Source of the DNA: G020353115 sp964389685
Lineage (GTDB): Bacteria > Bacteroidota > Bacteroidia > Bacteroidales > VadinHA17
Direction of reading: 5' to 3'
DNA length: 8,242 bases
NCBI GenBank assembly: GCA_964389685.1
Contig: CAYMFM010000118.1
Span: 1-8,242, forward strand
The notes under the pieces: model-generated
Told to the model about the DNA's origin: nothing
What the model saw: the letters and a program-made list of their open reading frames with translations, nothing else
The model's database searches: none
Translations under genes and position numbers: made by a program
In this document: positions 1 through 7,049 of the stretch, piece after piece
How positions within the stretch are numbered: the first letter of the stretch is position 1
How the letters are laid out: each line of letters opens with the position of its first letter

Positions 1-341
1 TGTATGCGCTTATTGTTTTTAATGGCAAAATCAACCATTGAATCAAATTCAGAAAAATCAAAAACGCCCTCTTTTGGCTGGAGGTGCTGGATTTTGGAGT
101 CATTCTCAGGAGTTAAACTATTGAATTCACTCAATACAACCTTGCGATATAAACTATCATTTTTCAGTAAGGACGGACTGGTAGCAACTCCAACCGGAAT
201 TAAGGAAACCGATTGCAGGGTTTCTGGCGAGTCTTTGAGTTTTGCATCGTTAATTTTACATGATGAAAGTTCCAGCGCAATAATCAGGATAACAATAGAC
301 TTTAAAAGGTCCATTGTTTTTGGAATTAATTCCCTTTTCAT
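1..341 (-). CDS. GH10 endo-1,4-beta-xylanase, surface lipoprotein (5' part only)
   Basis: Only the first 113 codons are in the window; the gene continues past position 1 with no stop. The N-terminus has a hydrophobic stretch (residues 15-25) ending in the lipobox LSSC, with Cys28 the predicted lipid anchor, so the enzyme should be membrane-attached. From about residue 50 the sequence follows the start of the GH10 fold: VGVATS on the first strand, then FNSLTPENDSK, where Glu79, Asn80 and Lys83 match the conserved glycone-subsite residues, then LQPKEGVFDFSEFDSMVDFA and NNKRI, where GH10 enzymes continue with a His-Gly-His motif. The catalytic glutamates lie outside the window. GH10 enzymes cut beta-1,4-xylan internally. 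The usual Trp after the conserved Lys is Ile84 here. The start at 341 is the most upstream; Met10 (314) would give a more compact signal peptide and is a real alternative. The gene lies about 250 nt after susD, beyond a hairpin, and probably belongs to the same locus. Confidence 0.85.
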   Translation of the reverse strand, partial: MKRELIPKTMDLLKSIVILIIALELSSCKINDAKLKDSPETLQSVSLIPVGVATSPSLLKNDSLYRKVVLSEFNSLTPENDSKIQHLQPKEGVFDFSEFDSMVDFAIKNNKRI

Positions 342-515
342 TACTTTATCTATTATAATATGCCTAAAACTTTATTTTTGCAGTCAGGCCTCTCTTCTTC
401 TGTCGATTACTTCAAAATATAGCAGCTGACCTGTGGTATTAAGTAATCACTAACATTAATCGTATACCTGATACAATGGGAGGAATTATCCATTAGGTGC
501 TTACTTCTGTCAATT

Positions 516-552
516 ATTGCTCGATTCAAGCTAAGTGCTTGAATCGAGCAAT
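516..552 (-). terminator. 16-bp perfect hairpin between susD and the xylanase gene
   Basis: Positions 516-531 and 537-552 are perfect reverse complements around a five-base loop, 39 nt past the susD stop codon. The position suits a transcript end, a partial terminator or an RNA-stabilising stem that uncouples susCD from the xylanase gene. No U-tract follows the stem on the minus strand (the next bases are AATTG), so a classical intrinsic terminator is not proven. Confidence 0.45.
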
Positions 553-591
553 TTCCCGTAGAGTATATTGCTTAGCCATACTTGTTACATC

Positions 592-2349
592 TTAATAACC
601 TGGGTTTTCTATTAGATTAGGATTATTGTTAGTACGGTCTAATGTAATGGGCATGTAGTAATGCCGAGGGTAAAACAAAGGTACCGGAAGTCCATCCCAA
701 TTCGGAAGTATTTCTAATTTAAATTTACGTGTTTGATAATCAATAATAAACCTCAACATTGAAAAGGATTTTGAGAGATCTACCTCAGCTGTTCTCCATC
801 TTCGAACATCCCAATAACGATTTCCTTCAAATGCTAACTCAATTTTTCTTTCATGGCGGATCTTATCGAGGTCAATCGATGTCAATTGTGCTATACCTGC
901 TCTATCCCTGATTTGATTTATAGCATCTAATGCTTCAGTCGTATACCCAAGTTCGAAAGCAGCTTCAGCTAGATTTAACAATATTTCAGCATACCGAAAT
1001 ACGATCCAATCCGTCCTTGAAGTTCCAATATTAGGCACTATAGCTATTGCTTCATCCATGTATTTTAACATCATAAATGGTCCTGAACCTCCTGCCCAGG
1101 ACTGGGTAGATTTCCCCCAGCCTGTCAGCTCATTATAATCATCTTCAGTAATTGTTCCATCTTCTTTAATAATTCCCTTGTAAGCTTGAATTGTGTCACC
1201 TATCCATGTTGAACCTTGAGTAAGTATGGATGCATGAAATCTGGGATCTTTATTACCAAACAATTCTTCCATCGTCCACAAATATCCACTCTCAATTTTC
1301 AGCCTGTCAATTATTCCAGCAGAACCATCAATATTTTCAAATTCTTCTACCATGTCCAGATATGGAATGCTTTGACCTCCGCATGCCCAAGAATTGTATC
1401 CGTAAGGGCCATTCAGCATGTCCCATGAGTGAGCTTTTCCGCCTTGACCAGTATAAATTTCAGAGAAAATCACCTCCGCGTTGTTTTCATCCAAAAATAT
1501 ATTTCTAAAGTTTGCAGCTTTATCATCAGGAATTTCATTATATAATGAAAACACATCACTGTTTATTATTGAATTTGATGCATCATAAGAGGTTTGCCAA
1601 TATTGTTGTGCCTTATTTGCTGGAATACCAACCACTCCATCCAATTGGACCTCACCATATTTAGCAATACTGCCAGCATACATTGCTACCCTGCTTTTCA
1701 ATGCCAAAGCAGCATATTTGGTTGGACGTCCTTCATCATTCTGGCCATCTTTCAAGTCATTTGCAATCGCATCAACTTCGAAAATAATGAAATCATAAAT
1801 TGTTTCTTCCTTGTCTCTTTTTGGAAAAAGTTCCTCTTCGGGAGCATCAATCGATTGTGCTTTAGTAATTAAAGGGATACCACCATAACGTTTTACCATA
1901 TTAAAATAGGCGTATGCTCTTAAAAATCTGGCTTCAGCACCTCTTTTTGTTTTAAAGGATTCCTCAACTGGTGAGTCGGGCAACTTTTCAATAAATACAT
2001 TTAGTTTGCGAATAGTTGGGTATCCCCACCAATCAGCAAAGTTCTTACTGTCTGCTCTGAGCTTAATGGATTTTCCTGCATAAGCTCTTTCCCAACCGTC
2101 ACGGCATTCATCTGCAACAGTAGTTAGAGTTACCGCTTCAAACCAGGTGGTACCACTACCGTAAGCCATATCATTAATAAAACCTATTTCAGAATAACAC
2201 TGTGTCAAATAAGCATCAATCAAAATGGGATCATTCCATACCACATCATCTGAAATAATATCTAGAGGGTTTTTATCAAGAACATCCTTATTGCATGATG
2301 ACAATACCATCAGAGTCATCATTAAAAATATATTGATTACTTTTTTCAT
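592..2349 (-). CDS. SusD/RagB-family outer-membrane glycan-binding lipoprotein
   Basis: A 585-residue SusD homologue, full length for the family. The signal peptide ends in LSSC (lipobox, Cys19), and the acidic residues just after it (NKDVLD) resemble the Bacteroidota signal for surface export. The N-terminal SusD-like region includes RFLRAYAYFNMVKRYGGIPL (141-160), the family's most recognisable stretch, and ALALKSRVAMYAGSIAKYG (214-232). The C-terminal SusD/RagB domain includes the TPR-like FRYAEILLNLAEAAFELG (451-468), AINQIRDRAG (476-485) and RHERKIELAFEGNRYWDVRRW (498-518), ending in the typical NPGY. SusD proteins cap the SusC barrel and capture oligosaccharides outside the cell. The gene starts 28 nt after the susC stop, so the two are almost certainly co-transcribed. 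Xylan as ligand is inferred from the GH10 neighbour, not from this sequence. Confidence 0.95.
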   Translation of the reverse strand: MKKVINIFLMMTLMVLSSCNKDVLDKNPLDIISDDVVWNDPILIDAYLTQCYSEIGFINDMAYGSGTTWFEAVTLTTVADECRDGWERAYAGKSIKLRADSKNFADWWGYPTIRKLNVFIEKLPDSPVEESFKTKRGAEARFLRAYAYFNMVKRYGGIPLITKAQSIDAPEEELFPKRDKEETIYDFIIFEVDAIANDLKDGQNDEGRPTKYAALALKSRVAMYAGSIAKYGEVQLDGVVGIPANKAQQYWQTSYDASNSIINSDVFSLYNEIPDDKAANFRNIFLDENNAEVIFSEIYTGQGGKAHSWDMLNGPYGYNSWACGGQSIPYLDMVEEFENIDGSAGIIDRLKIESGYLWTMEELFGNKDPRFHASILTQGSTWIGDTIQAYKGIIKEDGTITEDDYNELTGWGKSTQSWAGGSGPFMMLKYMDEAIAIVPNIGTSRTDWIVFRYAEILLNLAEAAFELGYTTEALDAINQIRDRAGIAQLTSIDLDKIRHERKIELAFEGNRYWDVRRWRTAEVDLSKSFSMLRFIIDYQTRKFKLEILPNWDGLPVPLFYPRHYYMPITLDRTNNNPNLIENPGY

Positions 2350-2377
2350 GTCTTCGCGATTATTATTAATTAGAATT

Positions 2378-5300
2378 TTATAATGTCAGGGTTAACCCGA
2401 ATGTATAAGTACGTTGCTGAGGATAAAAGAATGCATTATTAGAATAATATTGTCCCTCAGTTCCGGGTGCTTCAGGGTCTAATCCAAATTCTTTTAATCT
2501 GTCAAACGTAAAAAGGTTTGTTGCTGAAAAAGAGATACGCAGGTTGCCTATTTTGGCAAAATTCAATAGGTTTTTTGGTAAATTATACCCCAAATTCAAA
2601 GTTTTAAGTCGAAAATAACCTGCTTCCTTTAAATAGAAATCTGAAAATCCTCCACCTTGTGCGATACTCCCACTACGAGGGAAAATAGCATTGGGATCGT
2701 TATTTTCCTCAGTCCATCTTCCTTTAAACAATTGTTCACACCATGGCAATTGGACAGACACATAATTACCGGCGGCTCCCTGAAATAATAGAGAAAGGTC
2801 AAAATTTTTATAACTAAAAACAGTTGTTAAACCAAACATCCAGTGAGGTAAAGAGCCATTACCGATTTCAACTCGATCTTTCCAGTCAAGCACACCATCT
2901 TTGTTATGATCTATATATTTGATATCGCCGGGTTTAATGGTTATATTTCCCTGTTGATCCTGATCAAAGGTCATGGCATCTATTTCTTCCTGGGAAGTAT
3001 ACAAACCATCGGTCTTATACCCCATTATGCGGTCAGTCCATTGACCGGATATTTGATATACCCTTTCCATTTCAGCGTCATTAGAATAATCAGGTTCTTC
3101 AAAGTGATCCCATTTTGCTCTGGACCATGAAACATTTCCACTTATATCCCATAAAAAATTGCCTTTATTACCTCTGGTCCCAATTAATGCTTCAAATCCT
3201 CTATCGATAGTACTATTCAAATTTTCAGAAGGCAAATTAGCACCAAAAGTAGATGGAAGAGAGGTTGCACGTGTAGCAGGAATCCCATCGCGTTTGCGAT
3301 AAAAACCATCAAATTCGCCATACAATTTTGATTTATAAAGAGAAAAATCAAGGCCAAGATTTAATATTGACATCTTCTCCCATGTCAAATTTGGATTGGG
3401 TAGTCCGGTTGATCTCAAACCATCCATTATATCGGAGCCGAATACGTATTTTCGATTCAATTGATAACCAGATAGATATGCGAAATTACCAACATTGTCA
3501 TAGCCGGCATTACTTATTGATCCGCGAATTTTCAGATTCTCTAACCAATCTATATTTTCTTTAATAAAATTCTCCTCCGAAATTCTCCAACCTACTGATA
3601 CACTTGGAAAATAGCCCCATCGTTTTTCAGATGGAAATTTAGCCGAAGCATCAGCTCTCAGTGTTGCTTCGAAAAGGTATTTATTTTTAAATGAATAGCT
3701 TAATCTTCCTATGTAACTTTCACGTCCCATTTCAGTAGCGCTGCCGTTGGCAGATTGATTCTGAATGCTCCCTCCAAATAAATACTGAATAGAAGGGGTT
3801 AGAAAATTTATTCTTTGAGCAGTTATATAATCATAACTGTAATCAATCGATTCATACAAGGCCATGAATACAACGGTATGATTTTTTGCAAATACTCGAT
3901 CGTAATCAATAGAAAACCGATTGGTAATCATTCTGTTTTTACTGTCCGTATGACTAAGGGAGGCCGGAGAGCCCTCTGCTTCTAAAGTATACGTATCGCT
4001 TGCGTAACTATATGACCATAAGTCTACCGGGAAGTTCATCTTCTTCGTGTTGGTGTAATCCTGAACATAGTTTATAAAAAGTTTTGCAGACAGTCCTTTT
4101 ACAAATGGGAAATCATACCTAAGGGTAGCACCCGCTTTTATTTCCTGATTGTCTGTGTCAAAAAAACCACTTAGCTCTCTGTTAGTTGAGTGAAGTGCGC
4201 CTCCAGGTACCAATCCAGTATATGGTATTTTTGAATCGTCAGGTAACGAGGATGGATAAATAGGCCAGGTTTGCCAGAAATCGCGCCACAACCAATAGTC
4301 ACCAGCTCCAGCTTGATCTTCGGCACTGGGAAACTTTCTGTATATATTAATATTTGATAAGTCCAGCTGGAGGGACAGGGCATCCGTAATTTGTGCATCA
4401 ATATTCGAGCGAATATTAAATCGCTTATAATCACCACCATTATTTTTCCAAAAAGTCTCTTGATGCATATATCCTAAAAGCCCATAGTATTTAATTCTAT
4501 CACTACCACCACTGACGGATAAATTGGTATGTGACATGGGTGCATAAGACCTGATTAGAACATCATACCAGTCTGTATTTGGATAATCAGGATCGGTTCC
4601 TGCATAATATTTTTCAACCTCTTCCTGAGTAAACCACTGTTGGGCTTCTGAATACCCCTGATGTGTCTTGCTTTCACGGTCATATTCTGCAAACTGTCCA
4701 GCACTCATCGGTTCTGGAAAATTTGTAATAGTTTGAAAAGAATATGAACTGTTCAATTTAATAGTAGGTTTTCCCAATTTTCCACGTTTTGTGGTAACCA
4801 AGAGAACTCCATTTCCTGCTCTTGCTCCAAAGATAGCTGCTGAGGCATCTTTTAAAACTGATATTGATTCAATTTCATTTGGATCAATATCATTAAAAGT
4901 ACCTTCTACACCATCTACAATTATGAGTGGATTTCCAAATCCTCGTATGACTAATGTAGCTGCATCTCTACCAGGCGATCCACTAGTCTGTTTTGAAATC
5001 AAACCAGGCAAACGTCCTGCTAAGGCATTTGTTGTACTCGCAATTGGAGGAACCTTCTCTAAAACATCACTACTAACTGACGCTACAGAACCTGTTAGAT
5101 TTACCCTCTTCTTAAAACCATATCCAATAGCTACCACTTCTTCCAGTTCGATATTTGCTACTCTCATTGATACATTTATGGTTTCTTGCCCTGCAACTGG
5201 TATTTCCACAGATACATATCCGACAAAAGAAAAGACTATGACAGCATCCTCTGCAACTCCTCTAAGCTCATAATTGCCATCCACATCTGTAATAGTTCCT

Positions 5301-5767
5301 GTGGAAGTTCCTTGCACCTGGATTGTAACTCCTGGAATAGGTTCTCCATCTGTATCAGTTACCTTTCCTGTGATAACCGATTGTGGAAGTTCAGTTGTTA
5401 CTGTGTCCTTTTTGGTCAGGATAATATTCCTGTCTTCAATTGTGTAGTCGACGGTCTCATCTTTCAATACCATCGATAGGACTTCATCAACTCGCACATT
5501 TTCCAGATTAACATAATAGCGCTTGTTGAGATCCAGGTCTTCACTCCTGAAGAAGAATCCAAAATCTGTGGTTTCTTCGATCTTCTGGAAAATTTCCAGA
5601 ATAGTAGCTTCTTCAAGATTTAGGGTAAGTTTCGTTCGTTGGCTGTAAGTGCTCGCAGAAGATAGCACACCAAAAACCATGGTCAACATTAGAATGAATT
5701 TCATGGCAAGGATTCTTTTGAACCAGCTATGCCAGAAAAAGCATAGCTTGTCTGGTTTTTTTTTCAT
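2378..5767 (-). CDS. SusC/RagA-family TonB-dependent transporter with STN signalling domain
   Basis: An 1129-residue outer-membrane transporter of the SusC family. Residues 1-43 form a long signal peptide typical of this subgroup (basic start, then MKFILMLTMVFGVLSSAS); Met22 is an alternative start. Residues about 47-118 are an STN domain, the periplasmic module that contacts FecR-type anti-sigma factors. Residues 131-205 form a carboxypeptidase-regulatory-like beta-sandwich (ITGKVTDTDGEPIPGVTI). The ELEEVVAIGYG segment (207-217) precedes the plug, which carries IRGFGNPLIIVDGV (274-287) and IESISVLKDASAAIFGARAG (299-318). The remainder is the TonB-dependent barrel, ending in the aromatic-rich YTFGLTLTL. 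It imports oligosaccharides using TonB energy together with the SusD encoded 28 nt downstream. The STN domain marks it as a transducer, matching the fecR and sigma genes upstream. Codons 2-4 form a run of nine A. A terminator separates it from fecR, so it needs its own promoter. Confidence 0.96.
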   Translation of the reverse strand: MKKKPDKLCFFWHSWFKRILAMKFILMLTMVFGVLSSASTYSQRTKLTLNLEEATILEIFQKIEETTDFGFFFRSEDLDLNKRYYVNLENVRVDEVLSMVLKDETVDYTIEDRNIILTKKDTVTTELPQSVITGKVTDTDGEPIPGVTIQVQGTSTGTITDVDGNYELRGVAEDAVIVFSFVGYVSVEIPVAGQETINVSMRVANIELEEVVAIGYGFKKRVNLTGSVASVSSDVLEKVPPIASTTNALAGRLPGLISKQTSGSPGRDAATLVIRGFGNPLIIVDGVEGTFNDIDPNEIESISVLKDASAAIFGARAGNGVLLVTTKRGKLGKPTIKLNSSYSFQTITNFPEPMSAGQFAEYDRESKTHQGYSEAQQWFTQEEVEKYYAGTDPDYPNTDWYDVLIRSYAPMSHTNLSVSGGSDRIKYYGLLGYMHQETFWKNNGGDYKRFNIRSNIDAQITDALSLQLDLSNINIYRKFPSAEDQAGAGDYWLWRDFWQTWPIYPSSLPDDSKIPYTGLVPGGALHSTNRELSGFFDTDNQEIKAGATLRYDFPFVKGLSAKLFINYVQDYTNTKKMNFPVDLWSYSYASDTYTLEAEGSPASLSHTDSKNRMITNRFSIDYDRVFAKNHTVVFMALYESIDYSYDYITAQRINFLTPSIQYLFGGSIQNQSANGSATEMGRESYIGRLSYSFKNKYLFEATLRADASAKFPSEKRWGYFPSVSVGWRISEENFIKENIDWLENLKIRGSISNAGYDNVGNFAYLSGYQLNRKYVFGSDIMDGLRSTGLPNPNLTWEKMSILNLGLDFSLYKSKLYGEFDGFYRKRDGIPATRATSLPSTFGANLPSENLNSTIDRGFEALIGTRGNKGNFLWDISGNVSWSRAKWDHFEEPDYSNDAEMERVYQISGQWTDRIMGYKTDGLYTSQEEIDAMTFDQDQQGNITIKPGDIKYIDHNKDGVLDWKDRVEIGNGSLPHWMFGLTTVFSYKNFDLSLLFQGAAGNYVSVQLPWCEQLFKGRWTEENNDPNAIFPRSGSIAQGGGFSDFYLKEAGYFRLKTLNLGYNLPKNLLNFAKIGNLRISFSATNLFTFDRLKEFGLDPEAPGTEGQYYSNNAFFYPQQRTYTFGLTLTL

Positions 5768-5785
5768 AGATTTGTAAGGTTTTAA

Positions 5786-5816
5786 TTAGACATGGAAACT
5801 GATTGCAGTCAGTTTC
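5786..5816 (-). promoter_or_regulatory. Candidate ECF-type promoter and inverted repeat upstream of susC
   Basis: Between the fecR terminator and the susC start there are only about 55 nt, so the susCD promoter is probably here. On the minus strand a GAAAC element (5812-5816) and GTCTAA (5786-5791) resemble the -35 and -10 elements of ECF promoters, but they are 20 nt apart, longer than the usual 16-17. An 8-bp inverted repeat, GAAACTGA with TCAGTTTC (5795-5802 and 5809-5816), overlaps the -35-like element and may be an operator or a leader hairpin. The assignment rests on position and weak motif similarity. Confidence 0.3.
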
Positions 5817-5822
5817 TTAATT

Positions 5823-5854
5823 AAAAAGGTGCACCTCGCTGGAGGTGCACCTTT
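5823..5854 (-). terminator. Rho-independent terminator after fecR
   Basis: Positions 5825-5837 and 5842-5854 form a perfect 13-bp stem with a four-base loop. On the minus strand the stem has a GC-rich core (GGTGCACCTC) and ends in a run of five T, three of them within the stem, then AATTAA. It begins within 5 nt of the fecR stop codon, so it should end the fecR transcript and isolate susC from read-through. This fits susCD being driven by a separate, sigma-dependent promoter. Confidence 0.85.
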
Positions 5855-5856
5855 CA

Positions 5857-6687
5857 TCATTTCAGATTTATAACATCTTTTGAATTTTCATTGCTAATAA
5901 TCTCATAATTAATATTCGATGTGGCTTTAAGCAGTTTCATAAGCTGGCTAACCGTAGTTGTCCTTTTTAACATACAGGTGTACCTTGTGTTTGCCATTTC
6001 CTGATCCCTGAATGTAAATTCAACGTTATACCATTTACCAAGATTATCACATATCTGCCTGAGACTCTTATCNNNNNNNNNNNNNNNNNNNNNNNNNNNN
6101 NNNNNNNNNNNNNNNNNNNNNNNNNNNNNNNNNNNNNNNNNNNNNNNNNNNNNNNNNNNNNNNNNNNNNNNNATAACATCAAAATAAGCTTCACCCTCCA
6201 GGTGTACCATCCATTTATTCTCCATTTCAGTAATAGTCAGACTGGTTTTTGTATTCAGCCAGACCTTGGATCCGTCTTTTAATTGGAATAGAGAAATGCT
6301 ACCATAGTTGTTAGTCAGTTTGTATTGCTGCTTTTCTAATTTCTGGTCAATAGGAGCATCTGTTCCAATTACAAATTGAACCAGGCATCCTAAAGAAAGA
6401 GCAACAGTGATGATTGCTGCATATCTTAAGCTTTTCCGGATTATGATAGCAGATTTTAAATTCTTGTTCCTTTGTTTCCAAAACCTGTTAAAAAGTGAAA
6501 CTTTTTGCTCGAAAGATATTGGAGGTTTACTACAACTAAAAAGGGATAATTTCCAAAGATTAAGGTATTTAATATATTCTGTTTTTCTGTCTTTATCTTT
6601 TTCTATCTCAGATAGAAATTGTTTACGTTCTTCATCTGTGATATTACCAGACAGAAACTGTGAAATTCTTTCTTTATTGAAGCTCAT
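5857..6687 (-). CDS. FecR-family anti-sigma factor (interrupted by an assembly gap)
   Basis: An inner-membrane anti-sigma factor. Residues 1-75 form the cytoplasmic sigma-binding part (LSGNITDEERKQFLSEIEKD and a helical continuation). A single membrane segment lies near residues 89-108 (YAAIITVALSLGCLVQFVIG). The periplasmic FecR domain begins at about 122, with LFQLKDGSKVWLNTKTSLTI and LEGEAYFDV (163-171). The sequence then enters 100 N and resumes at DKSLRQICDNLGKWYNVEFTF, the start of the C-terminal DUF4974-like domain that receives the signal from the transporter's STN domain. The 100 N happen to keep the frame, but family members usually have roughly 100 residues between FDV and the resumed motif, against about 34 here, so the true gap is probably longer than drawn. 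An intact gene needs a gap length of 1 modulo 3. The start ATG lies inside one of the heptamer repeats of the leader. Confidence 0.9.
   Translation of the reverse strand: MSFNKERISQFLSGNITDEERKQFLSEIEKDKDRKTEYIKYLNLWKLSLFSCSKPPISFEQKVSLFNRFWKQRNKNLKSAIIIRKSLRYAAIITVALSLGCLVQFVIGTDAPIDQKLEKQQYKLTNNYGSISLFQLKDGSKVWLNTKTSLTITEMENKWMVHLEGEAYFDVXXXXXXXXXXXXXXXXXXXXXXXXXXXXXXXXXXDKSLRQICDNLGKWYNVEFTFRDQEMANTRYTCMLKRTTTVSQLMKLLKATSNINYEIISNENSKDVINLK
6073..6172. other. Assembly gap (100 N) inside fecR
   Basis: A run of exactly 100 N, the conventional placeholder for a gap of unknown size. It removes the middle of the periplasmic FecR domain. The flanking halves are both clearly FecR and in the same orientation, so the join is plausible. 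Confidence 0.98.
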
Positions 6688-6769
6688 GTAAAAATTATTT
6701 AAACTCTAAAAAAGCTCATGACATGAGCACACTGGGATGAATAAGTAGTCCGATGATCACATCATGAGC
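6682..6769 (-). promoter_or_regulatory. fecR leader with four copies of a heptamer; possible RNA switch or operator
   Basis: Reading the minus strand 5' to 3', GCTCATG occurs at 6763-6769 (copy 1) and 6722-6728 (copy 2), and its complement CATGAGC at 6714-6720 (copy 3) and 6682-6688 (copy 4). Copy 4 covers the fecR start codon. Copies 2 and 3 form a six-pair hairpin with a three-base loop followed by six T (6708-6713). Copy 1 can pair with copy 3 over 8 bp, and copy 2 with copy 4 over 8 bp, or copies 1 and 4 can enclose hairpin 2-3. The alternatives would bear on both termination and access to the start codon. A protein operator with half-sites in both orientations is an equal alternative. 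Confidence 0.4.
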
Positions 6770-7049
6770 AATTTATTGAATTAACCTAAACTTGTTTAAT
6801 TAACCTAAACTAACCATATAATTAACACGTAATAGTCTTGGAGCCCTATCAGTAATTTAAACTATTATATAATTTATAATGAGAATAAATAATCTGTTTT
6901 CTATTCAATACAATATGCCTTATTCAAATAGGAGACGGCTAGACTGAAATTGCTCTAGGGGTATTAATGATCTGAAAAGCCTATGTAATATAACAACACA
7001 AAATCTGAACAAATACTTACTTCATAAATTTTGTTGTTAATTAAATCAA
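6688..7049. other. 362-nt non-coding stretch between the sigma and anti-sigma genes
   Basis: No convincing reading frame was found on either strand. The left part is the fecR leader with the heptamer repeats, the middle holds a 14-bp direct repeat (6779-6811), and around 6864-6880 there is an AT-only palindromic stretch. Near the sigma stop codon a bulged stem (6992-7004 with 7028-7038) lacks a U-tract. I found no good match to the Bacteroidota promoter TAnnTTTG for fecR. Sigma and anti-sigma genes of this type usually sit much closer together. Confidence 0.6.
6779..6811. repeat. Two direct copies of AATTAACCTAAACT, 19 nt apart
   Basis: The 14-mer AATTAACCTAAACT occurs exactly at 6779-6792 and 6798-6811, start to start 19 nt, close to two helical turns. 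A partial third copy (AATTAAC) is at 6820-6826. The tract lies about 90-140 nt upstream of the fecR start codon. The spacing suits a dimeric or tandemly bound regulator, but no factor can be named from the sequence. Confidence 0.6.

Noticed and set aside
413..421. TATATTTTG on the minus strand as a promoter for the xylanase gene
   Set aside because: It is one base off the TAnnTTTG spacing and has no TTTG at the -33 distance, so it was not annotated.
4..429. Plus-strand open frame of 141 codons at the left end
   Set aside because: It is antisense to the GH10 signal peptide and fold start, which read convincingly on the minus strand; its own translation has no recognisable features.
4791..5273. 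Plus-strand open frame of 160 codons inside susC
   Set aside because: It is the antisense shadow of the SusC plug and carboxypeptidase-like domain; the composition follows from that strand.
6939..6958. CTAGA/TCTAG inverted repeat in the sigma-fecR intergenic region
   Set aside because: Five-bp arms with a ten-base spacer are easily found by chance.
6992..7038. Bulged stem just after the sigma stop codon as a terminator
   Set aside because: The loop is about 23 nt, the stem is AT-rich with a bulge, and no U-tract follows.
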